Shown here: positions 31,750-39,865 of the stretch, one piece after another
Numbering within the stretch: the first letter of the stretch is position 1
Layout: every line of letters starts with the position of its first letter
Origin: JBFMFE01 sp040752295
GTDB taxonomy: Bacteria; UBP15; UBA6099; JBFMBQ01
Assembly (NCBI GenBank): GCA_040752295.1
Contig: JBFMFE010000020.1
Span: forward strand, 1-56,110
Length of the DNA stretch: 56,110 bases
Direction of reading: 5' to 3'
The notes under the pieces: model-generated
Told to the model about the DNA's origin: nothing
The model's input: only the letters and a program-made list of their open reading frames with translations
Database searches by the model: none
Translations under genes and position numbers: made by a program

Positions 31750-32745
31750 ATGAAGAGGATTTTCATTACCGGGGGAACGGGGTTCATCGGTCAGCACATC
31801 GTGAGGCAGCTGGCGGGCGAGGGTTTTGAGGTGAGGGCGCTTGCGAGGAAGACGAGCGACGTGAGGGGGATAAAGGTGGAAGGGGTGGAGACGGTGGAGG
31901 GGGACGTTCGGGACGCGGGGTCATTAGAGAAGGCGTTGAGGGGCGCGGAGGCGGTCGTACACGCCGCCGCCCTGGTGGGGGAGTGGGGGCGCGCGAGGGA
32001 TTTTCAGGACATAAACGTAAAGGGGACGGCGAACGTGCTCGCGGCGATGAGGACGGCGGGAGTGCGGCGGCTCATTGACGTGAGCACGTGTTCGGTGCAC
32101 GGATACGAGGGGAAGGATCGGACGGACGAGACCGCGCCGCACGTGAAGACGGGCGTGCTGTACAGCGACACGAAGGTGGAGGCGGAGAAGCTGGTGTGGG
32201 AGGCGCACGGGCGGGGTGAGGTGGTCGCGACCGCGATAAGACCGGTGATGGTGTGGGGTCCGGGCGACAGGGCTTTTTTAGCGAAGCTGATAGGGATGAT
32301 GCGGTCTGGGGTGTTCACTTACATCGGGAGCGGGGACAACGTGGCGGGGCTGTGCCACGCGCGGAACGTGGCGGAGATAATAATGCTTGCTATCGGGAAC
32401 GAGAAATCGGCGGGGGAGGCGTTTTTAGTGAACGACGGGTGCGGGACGACGTACAGGGAGCTTGCGGAGGCGATCGCTGACAGGATGAAACTGCGCGTGC
32501 GATACGTGCGCGTGCCGTATGGGGCGGCGAAGCTTGCGGGGAGCGCATCGGAGACGTTTTTCAGGGCGGCGGGGCGGAGGACGGCGCCGCTGGTGACGAA
32601 GATGGGGGTCGCGGTTCTTGGGAACAACCTTTCGTACAGCATAGAGAAGGCGAGGCGCGTTCTAAGATACGAGCCGGTCGCGAGGTTTCCGGGGGGGCTT
32701 GACGAATACATCTCGTGGTACAGGGGCACGTTCATGAGCGGCTGA
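31750..32745 (+). CDS. extended SDR: NAD-dependent epimerase/dehydratase or 3-beta-HSD-like
   Basis: A 331-residue extended short-chain dehydrogenase/reductase. The nucleotide-binding loop is GGTGFIGQ (residues 8-15), the catalytic motif YSDTKVEAEK (YxxxK), and AIRPVMVWGPGD is the conserved strand after it. The late region resembles 3-beta-hydroxysteroid dehydrogenase/NSDHL-like enzymes that act on lipid substrates, more than nucleotide-sugar epimerases. Together with the thiolase-like gene this suggests a lipid or polyketide-type substrate, which is inference. GGAGG lies nine bases before the ATG. Confidence 0.85.
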   Translation: MKRIFITGGTGFIGQHIVRQLAGEGFEVRALARKTSDVRGIKVEGVETVEGDVRDAGSLEKALRGAEAVVHAAALVGEWGRARDFQDINVKGTANVLAAMRTAGVRRLIDVSTCSVHGYEGKDRTDETAPHVKTGVLYSDTKVEAEKLVWEAHGRGEVVATAIRPVMVWGPGDRAFLAKLIGMMRSGVFTYIGSGDNVAGLCHARNVAEIIMLAIGNEKSAGEAFLVNDGCGTTYRELAEAIADRMKLRVRYVRVPYGAAKLAGSASETFFRAAGRRTAPLVTKMGVAVLGNNLSYSIEKARRVLRYEPVARFPGGLDEYISWYRGTFMSG

Positions 32746-32788
32746 TTTTCGAGCTGATTCCCGAAAGATTGAAGCAGGAGGTGGGAAA

Positions 32789-33313
32789 ATGGTCAGGCGC
32801 GCGGTCGTGACAGCCGCGGTGTTGTGGTTTTTCGCCGTATCCGGGGCGCGCGGAGAAGAGGGGGTGCGGCTGCTGATGGACGGCGAATACTTCAAGGAAG
32901 TGCACAGGATACTGCGCGGCGCCGGGAAATCCATACATATTGCGGTTTTCAGCATCAGGCGTTATGCGGAGTACCCGGATTCGCCGTCGAACGTGCTGAT
33001 TCGCGATTTAGTGGAGGCGAGGGGGCGCGGGGTTGAGGTGTACGTCGTGATCAACGTTGACAGGTGGAAGGACGACAACGCCGGGAACATCGCGGCGGGG
33101 AGGATGCTGGAGGAGGGGGGGGTGAGCGTGAGGTACGATTCGCTGGAGAAGACGAGCCATGCGAAACTGCTGACGGTGGACGGCGAGGTCTCGGTGGTGG
33201 GGAGCACGAACTGGAGCTATCATTCGCTGGCAAAGAACCGGGAGGCGAACGTACTGATCGAGGACGAGGAAACGGCTGCGCAGGTGAGGGAGTACATACG
33301 CTCGATCCGGTGA
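32789..33313 (+). CDS. secreted phospholipase D-like nuclease (single HKD)
   Basis: A 174-residue protein with a signal peptide (VRRAVVTAAVLWFFAVSGARG) and one PLD-superfamily HKD motif, HAKLLTVDGEVSVVGSTNW. The size and single motif match Nuc-type endonucleases, which dimerise to form the active site. It likely acts outside the cytoplasm on DNA or phosphodiesters; phospholipase activity is possible. GGAGGTG lies before the ATG. The gene is 43 bases after the SDR gene and 46 before the phosphodiesterase, in one probable transcript. Confidence 0.82.
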   Translation: MVRRAVVTAAVLWFFAVSGARGEEGVRLLMDGEYFKEVHRILRGAGKSIHIAVFSIRRYAEYPDSPSNVLIRDLVEARGRGVEVYVVINVDRWKDDNAGNIAAGRMLEEGGVSVRYDSLEKTSHAKLLTVDGEVSVVGSTNWSYHSLAKNREANVLIEDEETAAQVREYIRSIR

Positions 33314-33359
33314 CGCGCGCTGGATTTGCGGCGCGCGCCGGTGAGAACGGAGCGACGGG

Positions 33360-34841
33360 ATGAAAAAGAGACTCGTGCTCGCGGTGATAGACGGGTGCCA
33401 CAGGGGGGTTCTGTACGATCTTATTGATCGAGGAGAGGCGCGGTTTCTGGGGCGGCTGGCGGAGAGTGGGACGCGGGTGCGGGAGGCGGTGACGATGTTT
33501 CCGGCGACGACGGTGTGCTGCTGCGCGACGCTGTACACGGGGTGTCTGTTCCGGCGGCACGGGATACTGAACAACGAGTGGGTTGACAGGTTCGCGGCGG
33601 GAGTGAGGGGGCGCTCGTACATTGCCGGCGCGCGGTACGCGCTGGAGTCGCTTGACAGGAAGTTTTTTGGTTTTCCTTCGATATTACTTCCGGACCTTAA
33701 CAGGGGAGGGGCTATAAACAACGACATCGGGGCGCCGACGATTTACGAGGAGTTCGCGCGCGCGGGGAGGACGTCGTACGCGTATTTTCACTACGTGGGG
33801 CGGGGCGCGACGAGGTGGGTGAGACCCGGGCGGATGGACATGCTGACGTTTGCGTACGTGGAGAAGTCCGGGAAGCCGTACCAGATATACGAGCGCCGGA
33901 TGGTGTCGCGCGCGATCAGGGACGTCCGGCGCGAGGCGCCGGACCTGCTGTCCGTGTACTTCGGATGCAACGACGGTCACAGTCACCGCCACGGGGTGGC
34001 GGCGCAGGCGGAGTACCTGCGGGATTTCGTGGACGGCGAGCTTGAGCGGCTGAGCCGCGCGCTCGAGGAGCGGTGTCCCGGAGACGAGATTTACTGGGCG
34101 GTGAGCGCCGATCACGGGCAGACGAGTCTTTCGCCCGGAGACAGGGACAGGAGCGTTTTCGACCACACGTTTTTTCCCGTACTTCGGAGCGCCGGGTACG
34201 GGAACGTCGGGCGGGGGTTTTCGGACAGGGACCTTTCGGCGCTGGACGCGGTCGTCACGCTCGGCAACGGCGCGGCGATAGGTTTTTATCTGCGCAACAG
34301 GGCGACGCGGCGGTGGGAGGACGCGCCGGACTTCGAGGGCGACGTCGCGCCGGCGCTCAACCACATGCTTAAGGCGGCGGAGAGGATACCCCCCTTCGAG
34401 GACTGGGCATATCCCGGATACCTGGATTTTCTGCTCACGAGGACGGGGTTCGAGGAGGGATACAGGGTTTACGGGAACGCGCCGCCGTACGAGGGGACGG
34501 GGGAGCTGGCGGGGCTTGAGGAGTACTTTTCGGGGAAGGAAGGGGAGTACGTGCGCCCGGTGGAACGCATCCGGGGGATCGATCATCCGAAGGGACCGGA
34601 CGTCGTGATGGTTCTGAACTACCGGGATCACTTCAACGTGAACGAGGTTGAGAATTTTCACGTTGGGCAGCACGGGGGGTTGAACGGAGACGATTCGTAC
34701 GTGCCGATGATATTTTCCGGACCGGGGGTGAAGGTGGGCGAGGCGGCGGAGGCTCTGACGACGGATTTCGCGCCGACGGCGGCGGCGATGGCGGGCGTGG
34801 AGATGCCCGCGGCGGACGGGAGGGTTCTTGAGGTGACGTGA
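33360..34841 (+). CDS. type I phosphodiesterase/nucleotide pyrophosphatase family protein
   Basis: A 493-residue alkaline-phosphatase-superfamily protein. Metal ligands and nucleophile are recognisable: VIDGCHRG (D11), FPATTVC with the nucleophilic Thr near residue 50, NDGHSHRHG and SADHGQTSL, and a later QHGG. Members cleave phosphodiesters of nucleotides or phospholipids. I see no clear signal peptide, since MKKRLVLAVIDG goes straight into the fold, so it may be cytoplasmic. GGAG lies seven bases before the ATG. It closes the cluster that begins with the LeuA-type domain. Confidence 0.85.
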   Translation: MKKRLVLAVIDGCHRGVLYDLIDRGEARFLGRLAESGTRVREAVTMFPATTVCCCATLYTGCLFRRHGILNNEWVDRFAAGVRGRSYIAGARYALESLDRKFFGFPSILLPDLNRGGAINNDIGAPTIYEEFARAGRTSYAYFHYVGRGATRWVRPGRMDMLTFAYVEKSGKPYQIYERRMVSRAIRDVRREAPDLLSVYFGCNDGHSHRHGVAAQAEYLRDFVDGELERLSRALEERCPGDEIYWAVSADHGQTSLSPGDRDRSVFDHTFFPVLRSAGYGNVGRGFSDRDLSALDAVVTLGNGAAIGFYLRNRATRRWEDAPDFEGDVAPALNHMLKAAERIPPFEDWAYPGYLDFLLTRTGFEEGYRVYGNAPPYEGTGELAGLEEYFSGKEGEYVRPVERIRGIDHPKGPDVVMVLNYRDHFNVNEVENFHVGQHGGLNGDDSYVPMIFSGPGVKVGEAAEALTTDFAPTAAAMAGVEMPAADGRVLEVT

Positions 34842-34901
34842 CGGGAGCGGGATACGCGGGTCGGAGAACCACCGGCGCGGCGGTTCAGTTCTTCGTCCGG
34901 T

Positions 34902-34907
34902 TATGAT
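34902..34907 (+). promoter_or_regulatory. possible -10 element of the SulP gene
   Basis: TATGAT within TTATGATAAG, 41 bases before the ATG. No good -35 hexamer is visible. The same TATGATAAG string occurs as the -10 region of the gene at 45490. Confidence 0.35.
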
Positions 34908-34948
34908 AAGCTAACGCGACGGGGCGGCGATCACGACGGGCGGTCCAC

Positions 34949-37159
34949 ATGACGGCACGTATATTCCCCTTTATCGGGTGGTTCAGAGGATACGACGGCG
35001 GGAAGTTCCGCGCGGACTTCGTGGCGGGGCTGACGGTGGCGATGGTACTGGTCCCGCAATCCATGGCGTACGCGCAGCTTGCGGGGCTGCCGGCGTATTA
35101 CGGGTTGTACGCGGCGTTTGTACCGCCGATGATCGCCGCGATGTTCGGTTCGAGTCATCAGCTTGCGACGGGGCCGGTGGCAATCGTGTCGCTGATGACG
35201 AACACGGCGCTGGCGCCGCTGGCGGCGTCGGGGAGCAGCGAGTACGCAGCCTACGCGGTCCTGCTCGCGCTGCTCGTCGGGGCGTTCCAGTTTGCGCTCG
35301 GCGTTCTGCGCCTGGGTGTCGTCGTTAATTTTCTGTCGCATCCCGTGGTGAACGGGTTCACGAACGCGGCGGCGATCATAATAGCAACGTCGCAGCTTTC
35401 GAAAATTTTCGGGGTGACGGTTGACCAGGCGGAGCATCATTACGAGACCGTTCGCCGGGTAGCGGCGGCGGCTCTGGAGCACACGCACCTGCCTTCCGTG
35501 GGCATGGCGGCGCTTGCTTTCGGGATCATGCTCGCCCTCAAGAAGCTCAACCCGAGGATTCCCAACGTTCTTGCGGCGGTGATAATAACGACGGTTCTGT
35601 CGTGGGCTGCCGGGTTCGAGCACGATATCAAAGCCGATATCGAGAACATTCATTCCGGGGACGTGATCGGGAAGGTACGGCTTTTCAACGGCGTTACGGC
35701 TCGGATCGAGGAAAAAAGCCTGGAGCGGGTCGGGCTGACGAAAAAAATAGAGAAAGAAACGGCGGAACACGGTAAAAAATCGCTTGAAGCGCTGCGGTTG
35801 AGGAACGAATCCGCGGTCTTGAATTTCGAGATAAATCACCTCAAGGAGCAGCAGCTCGAGCTGCGGTCCGCGCTGCGCCGGAACAAATTCGGCGCAGTGC
35901 GGCTTGAGAGCGGCGAACCGATGTTTTTTCTTTTGAATGAAATTCCCGAAGGGATGAAGACGGACGGCAGGACGTGGCGGATGAGGGTCGGCTTCGGGAC
36001 GCTGAAGGAGGACGGACTGGAATTCGCCGGCGGGGGTTCCGTGGTGGGGAAAATCCCGTCCGGGATTCCGATGCCCGAAAGGCCCGCGATTGATCTGAAG
36101 GCCGTGCTGGGCCTGCTTCCGATGGCGGTAATCATTTCCGTTCTGGGTTTCATGGAGGCGATATCGATCGCGAAAGCGATGGCGGCGAAGACGGGACAGC
36201 GGCTTGATCCGAACCAGGAGCTTCTGGGGCAGGGGCTTGCGAACCTGGTGGGATCGGGGTTCAGAAGTTACGCCGTGTCGGGGTCGTTCTCGCGATCGGC
36301 TGTGAACCTGCAGGCGGGCGCGGAGACGGGTTTGTCGAGCGTGATCAGCAGCGTGTGCGTGGGGATCACGCTGCTGTTTTTCACTCCGCTTTTGTATCAT
36401 CTGCCGCAGGCAGTGCTCGCTGCGATCATCATGATGGCGGTGGTGGGGCTTATAAACGTCAGCGGCTTCGTTCACGCGTGGCAGGTTCAGAAGTACGACG
36501 GCGCGATCAGCGTCATCACGTTCGTCGCGACGCTGTATTTCGCGCCGCATCTGGACCGTGGCATCCTGATCGGGGTGGCGCTGTCGCTGGGGCTGTATCT
36601 TCTGAGGAACACGAGACCGGACATAGCGATACTCAGTCTTCATCAGGACGGTTCGTACCGGAGCGCGTTGAAACACGGGCTGGAAGAGTGCAGGCACGTC
36701 GCGGCGATCCGTTTCAACGGTTCGCTGTTTTTCGCGAACGTGAGCTACCTTGAGTCGATCATTTTAGAGGAGATCGGGGCGAGACCGGAGATGAGGCATA
36801 TCCTGCTCGTGTGCAACGGGATAAACGAACTGGACGCATCGGGAGAGGAAATGCTTTCGGTTTTCGTGGACAGGCTCAGGGAGGGCGGGCACGACATATC
36901 GTTCAGCGGGTTCAACGACCACGTGATTGACGTGATGAAGCGGACGCACCTGTACGAAAAGATCGGTGAGGATCACATGTTCCGGAACGTACAGGGTGCG
37001 CTTCAGGTCATCCACTCGGACGCGCACAGGGGGTACGACGAGGAGATATGCCCGCTCAAGATGGTGGCGCCGAAGGCGCCCGTTCAGCAACGGGTCGGGG
37101 GGCGGGGAGGGCGTTTTGCGCGCGCTGGGAGAGAACGGAAGCCGCCCTTTGAAGTATGA
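34949..37159 (+). CDS. SulP-family anion (sulfate) transporter with STAS domain and large insertion
   Basis: A 736-residue membrane transporter for sulfate, bicarbonate or a related anion. The N-terminal part is classic SulP: DFVAGLTVAMVLVPQSMAYA, LAGLPAYYGLYAAFVPP, QLATGPVAIVSLM and LSHPVVNGFTNAAA. Between about residues 225 and 380, where the family normally continues through the membrane, lies a charged soluble insertion with a predicted coiled coil (KKIEKETAEHGKKSLEALRL). The membrane part resumes at VLGLLPMAVIISVLGFMEAI, and a STAS domain (about 560-690) ends it. The last 35 residues are Arg/Gly-rich and overlap the SCP2-like gene on the other strand by 104 bases. Anion specificity is not determined. 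Confidence 0.88.
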   Translation: MTARIFPFIGWFRGYDGGKFRADFVAGLTVAMVLVPQSMAYAQLAGLPAYYGLYAAFVPPMIAAMFGSSHQLATGPVAIVSLMTNTALAPLAASGSSEYAAYAVLLALLVGAFQFALGVLRLGVVVNFLSHPVVNGFTNAAAIIIATSQLSKIFGVTVDQAEHHYETVRRVAAAALEHTHLPSVGMAALAFGIMLALKKLNPRIPNVLAAVIITTVLSWAAGFEHDIKADIENIHSGDVIGKVRLFNGVTARIEEKSLERVGLTKKIEKETAEHGKKSLEALRLRNESAVLNFEINHLKEQQLELRSALRRNKFGAVRLESGEPMFFLLNEIPEGMKTDGRTWRMRVGFGTLKEDGLEFAGGGSVVGKIPSGIPMPERPAIDLKAVLGLLPMAVIISVLGFMEAISIAKAMAAKTGQRLDPNQELLGQGLANLVGSGFRSYAVSGSFSRSAVNLQAGAETGLSSVISSVCVGITLLFFTPLLYHLPQAVLAAIIMMAVVGLINVSGFVHAWQVQKYDGAISVITFVATLYFAPHLDRGILIGVALSLGLYLLRNTRPDIAILSLHQDGSYRSALKHGLEECRHVAAIRFNGSLFFANVSYLESIILEEIGARPEMRHILLVCNGINELDASGEEMLSVFVDRLREGGHDISFSGFNDHVIDVMKRTHLYEKIGEDHMFRNVQGALQVIHSDAHRGYDEEICPLKMVAPKAPVQQRVGGRGGRFARAGRERKPPFEV

Positions 37160-37886
37160 ACGCCGCCATGAGCGCGAGCACCGATTCGCCCTCTATGAAT
37201 ATCCTGCGCGCGAGATAGGCGTTGACGGGGTCGGCTTTTCCTGCGACGAGGTCGTGGAAGGCGTCGAGGTTTTCGAAGAGGACGCGTGCGTGGGGCGCGG
37301 GGTGCGCGCCCCTGTGCGCGGCGACGGCGCCGGGGTTGAGGGCGAGGTGGATGAAGGGTCCGGCGGGGAGGACGCCGATCTGGACGATTTCGCCGTTGAC
37401 GTCCCTGATGACGGAGCGGATTTGGGGGTCGAGGCGGGCGACGGACTCCATGGCGTACGAGGCGGCGTGGAGGAGGAGTTTCGCGCGGAGTTTTCTATCG
37501 GACCTGGCGAACAGCGGCACGGAGGGATGGAGCGTTGCGCCCATGAGGGCGGACGCCGCGGCGATCAGCGCGGCGGTGAAGACGTCCGGGGTCCGGCGTT
37601 TGAGGGCGGGAAAGGCGGCGGTTTTACCGCCGAGGAGGGCGCCGAGCTGCTCGAGGCTCTGGAAGCGGAGGACGAGGGAGGGATTTTCGACTATGCCGGC
37701 GCCGGTTTTCAGTTCGCCGCGCACGACCGCGACCTGCCGCGCGAGCCGCTCCCGTTCGACCTCGATCTGAACGGACTTCATTCCGCCCGAAAGCATTTTC
37801 AAGCCGGTCTTTGAGGAGACGAATTCCTCGAGGAGAGGAAAGAACGTTTCCAGGAAAACCGCCGCTTTGAGGGCGTCGGGGTTCAA
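37056..37886 (-). CDS. SCP2-like protein, TTG start coupled to the UroD-like gene
   Basis: A 276-residue protein. Its C-terminal half (LFENLDAFHDLVAGKADPVNAYLARRIFIEGESVLAL) resembles SCP2 sterol-carrier-type lipid-binding domains. The N-terminal half is helical and unassigned. I start at TTG 37886: it is preceded by GGGAGGT at the right distance and overlaps the UroD-like stop as TTGA, while the longer frame reads through the UroD-like coding end. It probably binds a lipid or other hydrophobic compound together with the product of the upstream genes. The 3' end overlaps the convergent SulP gene by 104 bases. Confidence 0.65.
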   Translation of the reverse strand: MNPDALKAAVFLETFFPLLEEFVSSKTGLKMLSGGMKSVQIEVERERLARQVAVVRGELKTGAGIVENPSLVLRFQSLEQLGALLGGKTAAFPALKRRTPDVFTAALIAAASALMGATLHPSVPLFARSDRKLRAKLLLHAASYAMESVARLDPQIRSVIRDVNGEIVQIGVLPAGPFIHLALNPGAVAAHRGAHPAPHARVLFENLDAFHDLVAGKADPVNAYLARRIFIEGESVLALMAAFILQRAASVLSQRAQNALPAPRPVAERAPSAPPS

Positions 37887-39007
37887 TCGTACCTCCCGAA
37901 TCTGTGAGCGGTCTGAATCATGCGGAGGATGTTTTCGTCGGGTGTGTCTCTGCCGCACTGGTCGCCGGTGGAGAGGATGAAGCCTCCGCCCGGGGCGGCG
38001 TCACGGATCGCCTGGATGCATTCCTTTTCGACCTCGTCGGGCGTGCCGTGGAGCATGAGCGTGGTTGTGGGGAGGTTGCCCATGAGGGCGAGTCTGTGTC
38101 CGTAGAGTTTTTTCACTTCTGCGAGGTCGCAGTCGCCGAGCGGGGGACGTTCGAGGGGGTTGAGGCAGTCGAGCCGGGTTTCGGCGGCGCATATTTCGAC
38201 GAGCGCCCTCGCCTTGCCGCAGGAGTGCATCATGGAGGGGATGCCGGCTTCGTTCGCCATTTTAGTGATGGTTTTGAGGGTGGGAAGCGAAAGCCGGCGG
38301 AAGATTTCCGGGGACTGGAGGGTGATGCTGCCGGAGGCGGCGATGTCGAGGAAATCGGGTCTGAAGTCGAGGATCGCCTCGGTCATTCTGACGGTGAGGT
38401 TGTGGTGGAGGAGTCGGAGTTCCTCGATGAGGTCGGGGCGGTCGTAGTAGGAAAAGACGAGGTTTTCGAGGGGCGCGAACTCGACCCAGCCCTGGAATCC
38501 GGGGAGTGTGACGGCGACGCCGAGAGCGCCGCGTTCGCCGAGTTCGTCGCGGCGGCGGGCGGAGTTTTCGAAGCCGAAGCCTCTGACGTTGCCGAGGAGC
38601 CAGCGCACTTTTTTGACGTCCGCGGCGAGGTCTTTAAGGGGGTGCGCCGTGACGGCGGGCGGGTTGTCGCGGCGGAAGGTGACTTCCGCGGAGATGGCGC
38701 CGTGGGGGGTGTCGAGGGAGACGGCGCCGATTATGCAGGAGCGCGAGAGCGTTCGGGGGGTGAGCGTGAACGGCGGGGTTTTCCGGAGTTTCAGGTCGGG
38801 TACCCAGCTTGACCAGCCGTCGAAGCCGAAGTATTTCACGGCGTCAATGTAGGCTTTCCACAGGGGCGGGTTCTGGAAGAGGTAAACGTCCCAGAAGGGT
38901 TTTCCGGTGAGGCGGCAGGGGATCATGTTGGAGATGTCCGGGCAGACGGGGACGCGGTCGGGCTGCCCGCCCCTTAGTGCGGCGATGAAGCGTTCCCTGG
39001 GGGTCAT
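37883..39007 (-). CDS. uroporphyrinogen decarboxylase-like protein (MtaA/CmuA-type)
   Basis: A 374-residue protein of the UroD fold, of the type that includes cobamide-dependent methyltransferases such as MtaA and CmuA. TPRERFIAALRGGQPDRVPV is the usual start of such proteins. MMHSCGKARALVE carries the H-x-C motif that binds zinc in the methyltransferases (typically HxCGN), and PGGGFILSTGDQ matches GGFI...GC. True haem-pathway UroD lacks this pattern. I prefer the ATG at 39007 over the one at 39025 because it aligns with family starts. No corrinoid protein is adjacent, so methyl transfer is only suggested. Confidence 0.82.
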   Translation of the reverse strand: MTPRERFIAALRGGQPDRVPVCPDISNMIPCRLTGKPFWDVYLFQNPPLWKAYIDAVKYFGFDGWSSWVPDLKLRKTPPFTLTPRTLSRSCIIGAVSLDTPHGAISAEVTFRRDNPPAVTAHPLKDLAADVKKVRWLLGNVRGFGFENSARRRDELGERGALGVAVTLPGFQGWVEFAPLENLVFSYYDRPDLIEELRLLHHNLTVRMTEAILDFRPDFLDIAASGSITLQSPEIFRRLSLPTLKTITKMANEAGIPSMMHSCGKARALVEICAAETRLDCLNPLERPPLGDCDLAEVKKLYGHRLALMGNLPTTTLMLHGTPDEVEKECIQAIRDAAPGGGFILSTGDQCGRDTPDENILRMIQTAHRFGRYD

Positions 39008-39085
39008 TGCGCCTGCGGTCGTCATGAGGCGTTTTCGATCACCTGGCGCTGGCGGTGAAAGGGATGCTTTTTCAAAGTAACCCCG

Positions 39086-39847
39086 TTACGGCGGCGGGGA
39101 AGTTCCGCGCGCGCTTTTTGTTTTCGACCGCCTGGGGGTTTTGAACGCGCCGGTGATGACGAGTCTTTCCCTTGCGAGCCGGCATTTTTCGATGGTCGCG
39201 AGGAACTCGAGGTTGAGGTATTCGTCGGCTTCGCCGGCGACGAAGTAGTCGAGGTCAAGCTCTTCGAGGTCGAGAACGGTATTGAGCGTTCCCTCGATGA
39301 AGCGCGCGAAGGAGCGGGGCAGCGCGAGGCGGAAGATGGAAACCCTCCGGGGCTTGAGGAGCAGAAGGGTTTTATCGTGGACGCGCGGGGCGCCGTCGAG
39401 GGAGAAGCTGACGGGGTAGCCTAATCCGACGTCGAGGAGACCGTGGACGGAGACGCGGTCGGGCGCGATTTCGGCGGACTCGACCATGACGCCGGGGTTG
39501 AAGTAGACGAGCGCCTCGGTGAGGGCGTCCTCGTCGAGCACTATGCGGAAGGTTATTTCCGTGGGCGGGGGATTTCGCGATGGCGCGCGGCGCGACCAGG
39601 CGTCGAGGTCGTGGACGGCGACGACGACTTCCGGGACGGTCATGACGTCGGTTTCCCAGTCGGCGAGCGTGACGGTGAGCGTGGTTTTGTCGTTTTCGGT
39701 GGTCTGGAGGCGGACGGTGAGGCGCGCGTCGGCGCCGATGCCGGCTGCGAGGCGTTTCTTCAGCTGCGGTTCGACGTCCTGGAGAGGCGTTCCCGCGGCG
39801 TTAAGGGCGAGGGCTGTGCCGAGTATGAAAACGAGCAGGTTGGTCAT
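39086..39847 (-). CDS. exported protein, possibly DUF2993/LmeA-like
   Basis: A 253-residue protein with a hydrophobic N-terminus (TNLLVFILGTALALNAAG) consistent with a signal peptide. The alternating beta pattern (TTLTVTLADWE, VTVPEVVVAV-like, DRVSVHGLLDVGLG) and an LDLEELDLDYF region recall DUF2993/LmeA-type lipid-binding proteins, but I cannot confirm it. A basic, low-complexity tail follows (KTPRRSKTKSARG). It lies 18 bases after the TPR-CPBP gene, probably in the same transcript. Confidence 0.5.
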   Translation of the reverse strand: MTNLLVFILGTALALNAAGTPLQDVEPQLKKRLAAGIGADARLTVRLQTTENDKTTLTVTLADWETDVMTVPEVVVAVHDLDAWSRRAPSRNPPPTEITFRIVLDEDALTEALVYFNPGVMVESAEIAPDRVSVHGLLDVGLGYPVSFSLDGAPRVHDKTLLLLKPRRVSIFRLALPRSFARFIEGTLNTVLDLEELDLDYFVAGEADEYLNLEFLATIEKCRLARERLVITGAFKTPRRSKTKSARGTSPPP

Positions 39848-39865
39848 GGGATCATCGGGCGCGGG

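Noticed and set aside
34931..36697. 588-codon minus-strand frame across the SulP gene
   Set aside because: Arg/His/Pro-rich shadow of a well-conserved transporter; no family resemblance.
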